19,738 nt of DNA from Equadaptatus sp045642965. Lineage in GTDB: Bacteria > Synergistota > Synergistia > Synergistales > Synergistaceae. Where the stretch lies: positions 1 to 19,738 of the forward strand of contig JAZUJX010000034.1 of assembly GCA_045642965.1 (NCBI GenBank). The letters are read 5' to 3'. The notes under the pieces were generated by a model. The model saw nothing but the letters and a program-made list of their open reading frames with translations, was not told where the DNA came from and searched no databases. A program made the translations under genes and the position numbers. Position 1 is the first letter of the stretch. Each line of letters starts with the position of its first letter. Of the stretch, positions 1 through 7,440 are shown one piece after another.

Positions 1-1441
1 CTCTGCCCCAGCCTTCAAAGGCTACTACATTGCCGCTCTGCTGAAGCGTATAGCCGCTGTCCGCGCAGGTAATGGTATTCTTCGTTATTCTTGCGTCCGA
101 CATCTGACTTGCAATGTAGCGTTTCCATATTAAATTGTAGACGCTGTACTGTTCGGGCGTAAGATATTCCTTTATCGAATCCGGCGTAATGGAAGCATCC
201 GTGGCGCGTATGGCTTCATGCGCGTCCTGCGCGCGTTCGTCCGGCTGGTAAAGGTTGGCTTTGGCAGGAAGAAACGCCTTGCCGTAAGTTTTTTCTATGA
301 AGCTTCTCGCTGCCGAAACCGCTTCCGGCGCAAGCCGGAGACTGTCCGTACGCATGTAGGTGATAAGACCCGTCGCGCCCCTGCCCGGAAGCTCAACACC
401 TTCGTAGAGGCTCTGTGCTATGCGCATTGTTCTGCGCGGTCCAAAGCCGCACCTTGAAGAAACGTCCTGCTGAAGCGTTGAGGTTTTGTACGGAGCAGGC
501 GCTTTACGCATACTTTCTTTCGTATCGAAGCTCTTTACGGTCAGCTGTCCCGCTTTGAGCGCCGCTTTAACCTTGTCTGCCTCCGCTTTGTTCGGAATTT
601 TAACTTCCTTTCCCTGATATTTAACAACCTTGAGCTTGTACTTTCTGCTGTCCGCAGAGGCTTCAACTTCTATGTTCCAGTATTCTTCCTTCTGGAAATT
701 TTCTATTTCTTCTTCTCTCTCGCATACTATCCTGAGAGCAACGGACTGAACGCGTCCGGCAGAAAGCCCTCGTTTGACTTTTCTCCAGAGCAGCGGGCTG
801 AGCTCGTAGCCGACAAGACGGTCAAGCACGCGTCTTGCCTGCTGCGCGTTCACGAGGTCAAGATTTATGTTGTCCGGCGACGCTACTGCTTTTTCCGCAC
901 CGTTTTTGGTAATTTCATGCATTCTGATACGGCATTTTGACGCAGGGTCAATATCCAGCAGCGTTGCAAGGTGCCACGCTATGGCTTCGCCCTCGCGGTC
1001 AGGGTCGGAAGCAAGCAGCGTTTTTGACGCCTGTTTTGAGGCTTCTTTCAGAGTCTTTACCAAATCTCCCTTGCCGCGCACAAGCACGTAATCAGGTTCG
1101 AAATTATTTTCAACGTCTATCGCCATACGCGTTCTGGGAAGGTCCCTGACGTGTCCTACGCTCGCAAGAACCTCGTACTTGCTGCCGAGAATTTTGGATA
1201 TCGTTTTTGCCTTTGCAGGAGACTCGACAATCACAAGAGTCTTTCCGCTGCAGTTCGGCACACCGCGCTTAACCGTGCTTTTGCCTGTACTTGTTTTTTT
1301 TGCGGGCGCTTTTTTTGCGGCAGTTTTTTTCACAGCAGTTTTTTTCACAGCTGTTTTCTTTGCTGTTTCCGCTTTTGCCGACGTCTTTTTAACAGCAGAC
1401 TTATTCGTGCTGTCTGCGCTTTTTGCTTTTTTTTCAGCCAT
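1..1441 (-). CDS. topA: DNA topoisomerase I (type IA), 3' end beyond window
   Basis: Relaxes negatively supercoiled DNA by transient single-strand cleavage. The first 480 codons are present, and the C-terminal zinc-ribbon region lies outside the window. After a basic N-terminal tail (residues 1-60), the TOPRIM domain starts with LVIVESPAKAKTI (Glu73) and contains the acidic DPDREGEAIAWH motif. The catalytic tyrosine is Tyr362 in ITYMRTDS. The QQARRVLDRLVGYELSPLLW segment is also typical of the family. The start is the ATG at 1441, preceded by GAGGTAA. The tail is odd: 19 lysines in the first 58 residues, with KK pairs every five residues, so the active-site Tyr lies later than in E. coli TopA (Tyr319). 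It follows dprA by 93 nt and has its own likely promoter. The identification is certain from the motifs; the role of the tail is unknown. Confidence 0.96.
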   Translation of the reverse strand, partial: MAEKKAKSADSTNKSAVKKTSAKAETAKKTAVKKTAVKKTAAKKAPAKKTSTGKSTVKRGVPNCSGKTLVIVESPAKAKTISKILGSKYEVLASVGHVRDLPRTRMAIDVENNFEPDYVLVRGKGDLVKTLKEASKQASKTLLASDPDREGEAIAWHLATLLDIDPASKCRIRMHEITKNGAEKAVASPDNINLDLVNAQQARRVLDRLVGYELSPLLWRKVKRGLSAGRVQSVALRIVCEREEEIENFQKEEYWNIEVEASADSRKYKLKVVKYQGKEVKIPNKAEADKVKAALKAGQLTVKSFDTKESMRKAPAPYKTSTLQQDVSSRCGFGPRRTMRIAQSLYEGVELPGRGATGLITYMRTDSLRLAPEAVSAARSFIEKTYGKAFLPAKANLYQPDERAQDAHEAIRATDASITPDSIKEYLTPEQYSVYNLIWKRYIASQMSDARITKNTITCADSGYTLQQSGNVVAFEGWGR

Positions 1442-1490
1442 GCCTGTTACCTCTTGAATATAATATCTTGTTCTGTGCTGACGGCGAAAT

Positions 1491-1519
1491 ATTTAACTAT
1501 CTAAATGATATCCTGTCAA
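1491..1519 (-). promoter_or_regulatory. Likely sigma-70 promoter of topA
   Basis: On the minus strand a perfect -35 box TTGACA (1514-1519) is followed after exactly 17 bp by TTAAAT (1491-1496, four of six matches to TATAAT). It lies in the dprA-topA gap, about 50 bp upstream of the topA ATG. No terminator is visible after dprA, so topA is probably also reached by read-through from the upstream operon. Confidence 0.55.
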
Positions 1520-1534
1520 CAGTATTTTTTCAAA

Positions 1535-2629
1535 TTATCTGTTCCGCGAAAGAACGTAGCGTCCGGGGGCTGACGTTTCTATCAGCCCGAAAGCCGCAAG
1601 CAGCGAGACAGTTTTAAGCGTTTCTCCGGCGGAAATGCCGGAAAGAACCGCGATATTGTCCACGGTCAGGTCATTTTCCTCCGCTATCGTTTTCAGTATT
1701 TTTTTCTGCGTCTCGTTTAATTCTGGAAACTGCGAAGCCGTCTCCTGCAAATTTTCAAAATCTATCTGCACAGCTTTTCTGCCGAAGAACGCGTCAAGAC
1801 TTATCAGCGGGTACGCTCCGTCGAATATCAGTTTGTTCGTTCCTCCTGACGTGCTTTCCGTTATCCTTCCGGGCACCGCCCAGATTTCCCTGCCGAGTTC
1901 AAGCCCGAGACGGGCAGTGATAATGGCGCCGCTTTTTTCAGGCGCTTCGGCAACGACTATTCTTTTTGAAAGAGCAGCGACTATTCTGTTTCTCCTCGGG
2001 AAATGCCATGCTTCACCCTGCGTTCCGAGAGGAAATTCGGAAATTAACGCTCCTTTTTCTTTTATGCGTTCAAAAAGTTCTTTGTTGGAAAAAGGATATA
2101 CAACGTCAACGCCCGTTCCCAAAACAGCAAAGGTCGTACCGTCCGCATTGCAGCAGCCTGAATGGGCCTGTCCGTCTATTCCGGCGGCGCCCCCGCTTAT
2201 AACCTGCGTATTTTCGGACGCTGCTCTGTTTCCTACGTTGTAAGCCACCTGTTTGCCGTACGAGGTCGCGCGGCGCGTGCCTACAACCCCGACCGTTTTC
2301 CCTGAAACAGCAGTCGTACTGCCCTTAAAATAAAGAATCAGCGGTGCGTCTTTCAAATCACACAGGGCTTTCGGATAGCTGTCTGAACCGTATGCAATAA
2401 GCGTTGCTCCGGAGGCGGCGCATCTGTCGTATTCTTTTTCCGCCCATTTGTTTTTCTCCGCCTCAACGAGCCGTCCCGCGGCATTTGCGGTAAGGAGCGT
2501 TCCGGCGAAACGTTCAGTGTCTTTCCAGAGTGCTGAAGGTGCCGCTTCCGCCGCGCAGAATTTGTTCCACGCGCGCAGATCGGCGCCTATACTGTTTAAA
2601 AGCAGGAAAGCTTTTAGTTTTTCATCCAT
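1535..2629 (-). CDS. dprA: DNA-processing protein DprA/Smf
   Basis: Binds incoming single-stranded DNA and loads RecA during natural transformation; it is also widespread in bacteria not known to be transformable. The 364-residue protein has an N-terminal helical segment. The Rossmann-like core follows, with GVVGTRRATSYGKQ, SGGAAGIDGQAHSG and later PRRNR and the PGRITESTSGGTN region, all typical of DprA. A C-terminal winged-helix-like domain (roughly residues 300-364, LNETQKKILKTI onward) completes the usual three-domain form. The start ATG lies inside comM, overlapping its 3' end by 16 bp, with GAGGTG about 8 nt upstream, so translation is probably coupled. Adjacent comM is also a transformation gene. 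No truncation is seen. Confidence 0.95.
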   Translation of the reverse strand: MDEKLKAFLLLNSIGADLRAWNKFCAAEAAPSALWKDTERFAGTLLTANAAGRLVEAEKNKWAEKEYDRCAASGATLIAYGSDSYPKALCDLKDAPLILYFKGSTTAVSGKTVGVVGTRRATSYGKQVAYNVGNRAASENTQVISGGAAGIDGQAHSGCCNADGTTFAVLGTGVDVVYPFSNKELFERIKEKGALISEFPLGTQGEAWHFPRRNRIVAALSKRIVVAEAPEKSGAIITARLGLELGREIWAVPGRITESTSGGTNKLIFDGAYPLISLDAFFGRKAVQIDFENLQETASQFPELNETQKKILKTIAEENDLTVDNIAVLSGISAGETLKTVSLLAAFGLIETSAPGRYVLSRNR

Positions 2630-4128
2630 GAAAGCACCTCGCCCTCCCTGTAGCTGAGAGCTTCCGAAACGTGCTGAATTTCAATTCTCGGCGAAGCTTC
2701 TATGTCTGCAATAGTCCGCGCAACACGCAGAACTCTTGAAATGCCTCTGCCTGACAGCCTTACCCTGTTCACCGCGGCAAGCAGAAAATCTTTTACCTCA
2801 GGCTTTATGTTCGCGCTGCGGCGCAGAAGTCTTTCTGGAATTTCGGAATTGCACTGAAAGCCGAACTGTTCCCAGCGCTCAGCCTGAATTTTTCTCGCTG
2901 CTGTCACACGCTTGCGGACTTCCGCGCTTGTTTCGCCGCATTTTCCCTCAATAGCGACAAGCTCTTCCGGCGTAAGGCGCGGAACTGAAACATGAAGATC
3001 TATTCTGTCTAGAATAGGTCCTGAAAGCTTTCTGTTGTAACGGGCTATCGCCGACGGCGTGCAGGTGCAGTGCTCCACAGGGTCTCCAGCGTAACCGCAC
3101 GGACACGGGTTGCAGGCGGCAACCATCAGCACTTTTGCAGGATAGACAACGCTTCCGGCGGCGCGGCTTACGGTCATGTAACCGTCTTCAAGAGGCTGGC
3201 GCAAGGCTTCAAGCACGTCGCGCGAAAATTCAGGAAATTCGTCAAAGAAAAGGACACCCCTTGACGCAAGGCTGATTTCACCGGGTCGCATATTTGCCCC
3301 GCCGCCGCAAATGGCAACGGCACTCGCCGTGTGGTGGACGGAACGGAACGGTCTCTGCCTCAGATTCTGCATTTGTATTCCGGCGGTGCTGTTCAGCTGC
3401 AGAACTTCCATCATTTCGCTGTTTGAAAGCGGCGGAAGAATGCCCTGCAGTGCCTTGGCAAGCATTGTTTTGCCAGAGCCCGGAGATCCTACAAAAAGTA
3501 TGTTGTGATGACCGGCGGCGGCAATTTCAAGCGCGCGTTTTGCAACCGTCTGTCCTTTTATGTCTGAAAGATCGGGATCCGCGGGAGGCACGCTGTCAGC
3601 AGGCATTGTGCGTCCTATTCTGCCGAGCTCCGATTCCCCGCGCAAATGTCCGAGAAGCGATTTCAAATCGGGTACGGCATAGGCTGTAACCCCTTCAACG
3701 AGCCCGACTTCTTCCGCGTTGTCTGCCGGAACGTAAAGCACAAGATTTTTTTCTTTCGCAAGAAACGCGGCGGGGACAGCTCCCCTTACGGCGCGGAGAC
3801 GCCCGTCAAGGGCAAGCTCGCCGAGGAAAAGCGACGGCTGTTTTACCTTTAGCCCCGCCTGAGAGCAGGCTATTCCGACAGCCATCGGAAGGTCGAGCAG
3901 AGCGCCTTCCTTGGGAATGTCCGCAGGCGCAAGATTAACCGCCACGCGCCCCTTGACCTTGATGCCCACGGAGCGAAGTGCGGCACGCACTCTTTCGCGG
4001 GCTTCCCTAACGGCAGTATCCGGAAGTCCCACAACGGAAATCATGAAAAGACCTCCGGTGGTCTCAACTTCAATTTCTACGGGAAACGCCTTTATACCCT
4101 GAAGTGTAACGCCTGCCACGGAATTCAT
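2614..4128 (-). CDS. comM: YifB/ComM family AAA+ Mg-chelatase-like ATPase
   Basis: ComM is a hexameric helicase that promotes branch migration during recombination of transforming DNA; the YifB family is named after the E. coli homologue. The N-terminal Lon-protease-like ChlI domain covers roughly residues 1-170. The AAA+ core has Walker A GSPGSGKT (214-221) and Walker B GVLFFDEF (291-298), with sensor Asn340. A cysteine cluster follows, NPCPCG then CTC (Cys339, 342, 344, 354, 356), likely binding zinc. The C-terminal Mg-chelatase-type domain ends near SYREGEVLSWMKN. At 504 residues the length is normal. The ATG has a strong GGAGG site seven nt upstream and overlaps the yraN stop as ATGA; its 3' end overlaps dprA. 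The family is clear; a role in competence is inferred from homologues. Confidence 0.95.
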   Translation of the reverse strand: MNSVAGVTLQGIKAFPVEIEVETTGGLFMISVVGLPDTAVREARERVRAALRSVGIKVKGRVAVNLAPADIPKEGALLDLPMAVGIACSQAGLKVKQPSLFLGELALDGRLRAVRGAVPAAFLAKEKNLVLYVPADNAEEVGLVEGVTAYAVPDLKSLLGHLRGESELGRIGRTMPADSVPPADPDLSDIKGQTVAKRALEIAAAGHHNILFVGSPGSGKTMLAKALQGILPPLSNSEMMEVLQLNSTAGIQMQNLRQRPFRSVHHTASAVAICGGGANMRPGEISLASRGVLFFDEFPEFSRDVLEALRQPLEDGYMTVSRAAGSVVYPAKVLMVAACNPCPCGYAGDPVEHCTCTPSAIARYNRKLSGPILDRIDLHVSVPRLTPEELVAIEGKCGETSAEVRKRVTAARKIQAERWEQFGFQCNSEIPERLLRRSANIKPEVKDFLLAAVNRVRLSGRGISRVLRVARTIADIEASPRIEIQHVSEALSYREGEVLSWMKN

Positions 4129-4568
4129 TGTATCCCCTCCGTAATATCTTTTATATGCTCAATTTCCGCCTGACCGTCAGGATTGATTGTAACGGCAACC
4201 AAATCTATTCTCCAAAAGCCTTCGTAATTGTTTTCCGAAACCCATATTCTCGCCGCGCGGACAAGTTTTTTCAGCTTGTCGGGGCCGACTGTCCTGTCCG
4301 CCGGAAGAATTTTTCCCACGGAACGTGTGCGCACTTCGGCAAAAACTATATCTTCCCCGTCACGCGCAACAATGTCAATTTCGCCGAAACGCGAGCGCAC
4401 ATTTCTCGCAAGAAGCCTGTAACCGAGCGACGCAAGATATTTTGCCGCAAGATTTTCGCCTCGTACTCCCGTTTTCAGATGTTCGGGAGCGCTGTCGTCA
4501 ATAGTGACGTCAACAGGCACGGACGAAAAAAATGAGAGGGCTTTTTCAAGCGTGCGTTCAAGACTCAT
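4125..4568 (-). CDS. yraN: YraN/UPF0102 family nuclease-fold protein
   Basis: A 147-residue member of the UPF0102 family, which has an endonuclease-like fold and no firmly assigned role. The core carries TGVRGENLAAKYLASLGY, then RFGEIDIVARDGEDIVFAEVRTR, which matches the family's conserved GEIDxVxxD...FVEVK arrangement, here with EVR in place of EVK. It starts with the ATG at 4568, which overlaps the rnhB stop by 11 bp (ATGAGTCTTGA). A longer in-frame reading to 4835 exists, but it only mirrors rnhB in another frame. The stop overlaps the comM start by 4 bp. It has about 30 extra N-terminal residues before the conserved part. The rnhB-yraN-comM-dprA order suggests a nucleic-acid-processing role, but this is inference. 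Confidence 0.92.
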   Translation of the reverse strand: MSLERTLEKALSFFSSVPVDVTIDDSAPEHLKTGVRGENLAAKYLASLGYRLLARNVRSRFGEIDIVARDGEDIVFAEVRTRSVGKILPADRTVGPDKLKKLVRAARIWVSENNYEGFWRIDLVAVTINPDGQAEIEHIKDITEGIQ

Positions 4569-5145
4569 TCTGCAGTACAACTCCCCTGAAAGACAGTCTG
4601 TGCACGGGAGACGGGCCAAGCTGTTTAAGAAGTTCTCTGTGCATGGCGGAGGGATAGCCCTTGTGCCCCGCAAAACCGTATTCGGGATATATTTTGTCAA
4701 ACTCAAGCATAACCCTGTCGCGCAGTACCTTAGCCACAACGGAGGCCGCGGATATTGCCGGAACTTTGTCGTCGCCCTTGACAATGCATTTCTGTTCCGA
4801 CATAAGTCCGGGAATTCTCCGGTTGCCGTCCACAAGCGTCAGGTCAGGCCACACGGGAAGCTGCTCTACCGAACGCCTCATGCACCACAGCGACGCGGCA
4901 AGTATGTTCGTTCTGTCAATTCTGTACGGAGTGGCAGCCTGGGCACGCCACACCACGCCTATGCGGCATATTGTTTCAAACAGCCTGTCGCGCGCCTTTT
5001 CCGTCATCTTTTTGGAATCTCTCAAGCCCTCGGCAATAAGAATATTTCTCTGTTCGCGGGTCAGAATAACGGCAGAGGCGACTACGGGACCTGCCAAAGG
5101 GCCCCTTCCAGCCTCATCGGTTCCGGCAATGACGGGATAATTCAT
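4558..5145 (-). CDS. rnhB: Ribonuclease HII
   Basis: Cleaves the RNA strand of RNA/DNA hybrids and starts removal of ribonucleotides misincorporated in DNA. The 195-residue protein starts with the family signature IAGTDEAGRGPLAGPV, giving catalytic Asp10 and Glu11. Next come DSKKMTEKAR and LVDGN (Asp106), then KGDDKVPAISAASVVAKVLRD with the remaining acidic residues, and GHKGYPSAMH near the end. Length is usual for RNase HII. The start ATG overlaps the rbgA stop (ATGA) and has GGGAG about 8 nt upstream. The 3' end overlaps yraN by 11 bp. All residues expected for activity are present. Confidence 0.97.
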   Translation of the reverse strand: MNYPVIAGTDEAGRGPLAGPVVASAVILTREQRNILIAEGLRDSKKMTEKARDRLFETICRIGVVWRAQAATPYRIDRTNILAASLWCMRRSVEQLPVWPDLTLVDGNRRIPGLMSEQKCIVKGDDKVPAISAASVVAKVLRDRVMLEFDKIYPEYGFAGHKGYPSAMHRELLKQLGPSPVHRLSFRGVVLQNES

Positions 5146-5978
5146 TTAAGGCTCTCCCAAAGCGGTGCATCCCCCGGCTTTTCAAAGCTCATTCTGCCGA
5201 ATTTTCCTGTCGCGAGAGCGTTGAGCATGGCTTTTCCGGCGGCTTCGCAGTCCACTTCCCCGCCGGCAACAAGCTTGCCGAGCCTGCGGCCTATTTTGTC
5301 AACTATTTCGCTGCCGTTTCCTTCCGCAGGAATTCCCCAAGCGCTTTCAACAGGCGCCCAGAGCCCGTGCGAAATCAAAAATTCGGCGCATTGTTTGGCA
5401 TGTTCCGACATGCTGCCGATAACCTCTCCGCGCGAAGCTCCTATCCAGGAGATAATTCTCTGCGCCCCCGCGTCGCCGTGAGGGTCAAGAATACCCGGAG
5501 AATCAACAAGAAGAAATCCGTCGCCCTTAATCCAGGAAACGCCTTTGGTAACTCCCGGTATGCCGCCTACGGGAACGCTTCTGCGCCCTGCAAGCTGATT
5601 TATAAGCATTGATTTCCCGACGTTGGGAACACCGACGACCGCCAGACGCAGATCACGGTGCTGCGGTTTGAAAGCAAGAAGAGATTTTTTCAGCTGGGGA
5701 ACTCCGCCCTTGCGAAGGTCAAGAGCCCACGCAAGAAGCCCCCGTTTTCGCAGCTCTGCCACCCAGAGACGGCTGATTTTTTCGTCGGCAAGATCCGCCT
5801 TTGATAAAACGACTGCGGTTTTTATGCTGCCGGCAAAAAGCCTGATAAGAGGCGATGAAGTAAGAGAAGGTGCGCGGGCGTCGCGCACCTCTATAATCAG
5901 GTCAAGATTTTTGGCAAGCGCTTCAAGCTGACGCCTGCCTTTTGCCATATGTCCGGGGAACCAGACTGTGCGGCCCAT
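5142..5978 (-). CDS. rbgA: Ribosome biogenesis GTPase RbgA/YlqF
   Basis: A circularly permuted GTPase that in Bacillus promotes late 50S subunit maturation. The motifs occur in the permuted order G4-G5-G1-G2-G3: SKAD (59-62), G1 GVPNVGKS (116-123), G2 Thr144 in GVTKG, and G3 DSPG (159-162). The N-terminus has the family hallmarks WFPGHMAKGRR and DARAP. The C-terminal domain is probably the rRNA-binding ANTAR-like segment. At 278 residues the size is normal. It starts one nucleotide after the lepB stop (TAA-A-ATG), with only a weak ribosome binding site, so coupling to lepB translation is likely. The position between lepB and rnhB is shared with many Firmicutes. Confidence 0.95.
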   Translation of the reverse strand: MGRTVWFPGHMAKGRRQLEALAKNLDLIIEVRDARAPSLTSSPLIRLFAGSIKTAVVLSKADLADEKISRLWVAELRKRGLLAWALDLRKGGVPQLKKSLLAFKPQHRDLRLAVVGVPNVGKSMLINQLAGRRSVPVGGIPGVTKGVSWIKGDGFLLVDSPGILDPHGDAGAQRIISWIGASRGEVIGSMSEHAKQCAEFLISHGLWAPVESAWGIPAEGNGSEIVDKIGRRLGKLVAGGEVDCEAAGKAMLNALATGKFGRMSFEKPGDAPLWESLK

Positions 5979-5979
5979 T

Positions 5980-6501
5980 TTATTTGGGTATGCCTATTCT
6001 GTTCAGCGGCCAGTAGCGCACTACTGCCGGACCTCTCAGATATTTGCGGGGAACGAAGCCCCAAAAACGGCTGTCCTGCGAATTAGACCTGTTGTCTCCA
6101 AGGCAGAAATAGCTCTTTTCCGGAACGGTAATCATAGGCATAGTGTAGTCATCCGTATTTTTAACGTAATCCTCGAACAGCTCTTTGCCGTTCACGTACA
6201 CAACACCGCTGCGCATTTCAACTGTATCGCCCGGAAGCCCTATAATGCGTTTGACGTAATCTTTTCTGGTGTCCTGCGGATATTTGAAAACGACAATCTG
6301 TCCGCGCTTCGGGGAAACCTTTGGCAGGTAGTACCAGAATTTTGCAACCAGCACGCGGTCGCTGATTTCCAGCGTAGGAACCATTGACGTACTCGGAATC
6401 CAGAACGCCTGAATAACAAAGGTTCTCAGCACTAAGGCAAGCGCAAGCGCCCAAAGTACAGTTTCAAGAGTCTCGCGCCACCATGGTTTAGGCATAGGCA
6501 T
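5980..6501 (-). CDS. lepB: Signal peptidase I
   Basis: Membrane-bound serine protease that removes signal peptides from exported proteins. It has one N-terminal transmembrane helix at about residues 12-32. The catalytic Ser39 lies in PSTSMVPTL and the general base Lys84 in DYVKRIIGLPGD. The conserved GDNRSNSQDSRFWG box lies at 135-148. At 173 residues it is the short Gram-positive-like form with a single membrane anchor, unlike the long E. coli enzyme with two. The ATG at 6501 has AGGAGG eight nt upstream; a second ATG two codons later is less well placed. It follows dapF by 25 nt in the same operon. Confidence 0.96.
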   Translation of the reverse strand: MPMPKPWWRETLETVLWALALALVLRTFVIQAFWIPSTSMVPTLEISDRVLVAKFWYYLPKVSPKRGQIVVFKYPQDTRKDYVKRIIGLPGDTVEMRSGVVYVNGKELFEDYVKNTDDYTMPMITVPEKSYFCLGDNRSNSQDSRFWGFVPRKYLRGPAVVRYWPLNRIGIPK

Positions 6502-6526
6502 AACAGTTACCTCCTGTAAAATTGAA

Positions 6527-7351
6527 TCACAATATTTCTTCTGTTGCCGAAATTTCTCCGGCGCGCACCGTAAGACCTTCCAGCGTCGGTTTAATTTCGT
6601 CCCCGCAGCGTACGAGCCTGACGCGGTTTATTCCGCCGGGATTGTGAATTTCGGCTGTTTCTCCGCCGCGCCCCGTGAGATACGCGGCTATTGAAATTGC
6701 GACACTGCCTGTTCCGCAGGAAAGTGTCAGCTCTTCAACGCCTCTTTCGTACGTAACGGCAGTATAACTGTTTTCGGCATCAGGGCGTTTTACCGCAAAA
6801 TTTATATTTGCGCCCTGCGGAAAAAGTTCAAGGCAGCTGCGCATGCGCCGTCCTATGGCAAAATATTCTTTGTCGGGACGCACAGAGTTTTCAAACACGA
6901 CAACATGCGGAACACCCACGATAAGATAGCTGTACGTCAGTTTCGCAATGTCGTCCTGATACGTTTTCTCCAAAACGGCGTCTTTGGCGCAGACAGGCGC
7001 GATATCGAGCGCAACCAGTTTTCCGTCCACCACGGCGTGCTGATCTCCGCCAAGCGTTTCAAAGGACATTTCAGCTCCTGCAATTTTTTCTTCAAAAGCG
7101 TAACGGGCAAGGCAGCGTGCTCCGTTGCCGCACATTTCTCCTTCCGAACCGTCGCGGTTGAAGAGACGCATTGTAAAGTCCAGACGCTTAGACGGCTCAA
7201 CAACCAGAATGCCGTCAGCGCCTATTGCTTCTCTCCTGCGGCACAGTTGCAGTGCCATTTTGCTCATTTCTTCTGCGGAAAACTTCCGTTCCCTGTTGTC
7301 CAGCACAAGAAAATCGTTCCCGTTGCCGTTCATTTTGGTAAAGCGCAGCAT
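6527..7351 (-). CDS. dapF: Diaminopimelate epimerase
   Basis: Converts L,L-diaminopimelate to the meso form, the direct precursor of lysine and of the peptidoglycan cross-link residue. It is PLP-independent and uses two cysteines. Both are present: Cys74 in GEMCGNGARC and Cys212 in TLSCGTGSV. The N-terminal FTKMNGNGNDFLVLDN and the ANINFAV and YERGVEEL segments are family signatures. At 274 residues the length is normal. The ATG has AGGAG about 10 nt upstream. It is the first gene of the operon leading through lepB to dprA, behind a good promoter just after a terminator. Its presence implies a meso-DAP-based cell wall or lysine synthesis. Confidence 0.97.
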   Translation of the reverse strand: MLRFTKMNGNGNDFLVLDNRERKFSAEEMSKMALQLCRRREAIGADGILVVEPSKRLDFTMRLFNRDGSEGEMCGNGARCLARYAFEEKIAGAEMSFETLGGDQHAVVDGKLVALDIAPVCAKDAVLEKTYQDDIAKLTYSYLIVGVPHVVVFENSVRPDKEYFAIGRRMRSCLELFPQGANINFAVKRPDAENSYTAVTYERGVEELTLSCGTGSVAISIAAYLTGRGGETAEIHNPGGINRVRLVRCGDEIKPTLEGLTVRAGEISATEEIL

Positions 7352-7382
7352 GTGCGTTCATCTCCTGACGTTGCATTGTATT

Positions 7383-7411
7383 ATTTTACACAAAAGCTGT
7401 TGTTTTGTAAA
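7383..7411 (-). promoter_or_regulatory. Likely sigma-70 promoter of the dapF operon
   Basis: Minus strand: -35 TTTACA (7406-7411), 17 bp spacer, -10 TAAAAT (7383-7388). Each hexamer differs from consensus at one position. Transcription would start near 7376, giving a leader of about 25 nt before dapF. The -35 box overlaps the U-tract of the terminator of the upstream unit. Confidence 0.65.
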
Positions 7412-7440
7412 AAAATAAAACCGGCCTGTATCCGGTTTTA
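7409..7440 (-). terminator. Intrinsic terminator of the tRNA-Val/63-aa gene unit
   Basis: On the minus strand AAAACCGG (7439-7432), a 7-nt loop and CCGGTTTT (7424-7417) form a perfect 8-bp stem, followed by A and seven U residues (7415-7409). The stop codon of the small gene runs into the first As of the stem. Confidence 0.85.

Noticed and set aside
1151..1504. Plus-strand frame with Phe/Cys-rich repeats (SFFHSSFFHS-like)
   Set aside because: It is the reverse reading of the poly-lysine codons of the topA tail, not a gene.
4569..4835. N-terminal extension of yraN to 236 residues
   Set aside because: The extra 89 codons overlap rnhB in another frame and match nothing in the family; the ATG at 4568 fits the family length.
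4504..5481. 325-codon plus-strand open frame
   Set aside because: Lies antisense to yraN, rnhB and rbgA, which have full family signatures. The product is rich in Arg/His/Ser with no recognisable domain; it is a mirror of the real frames.
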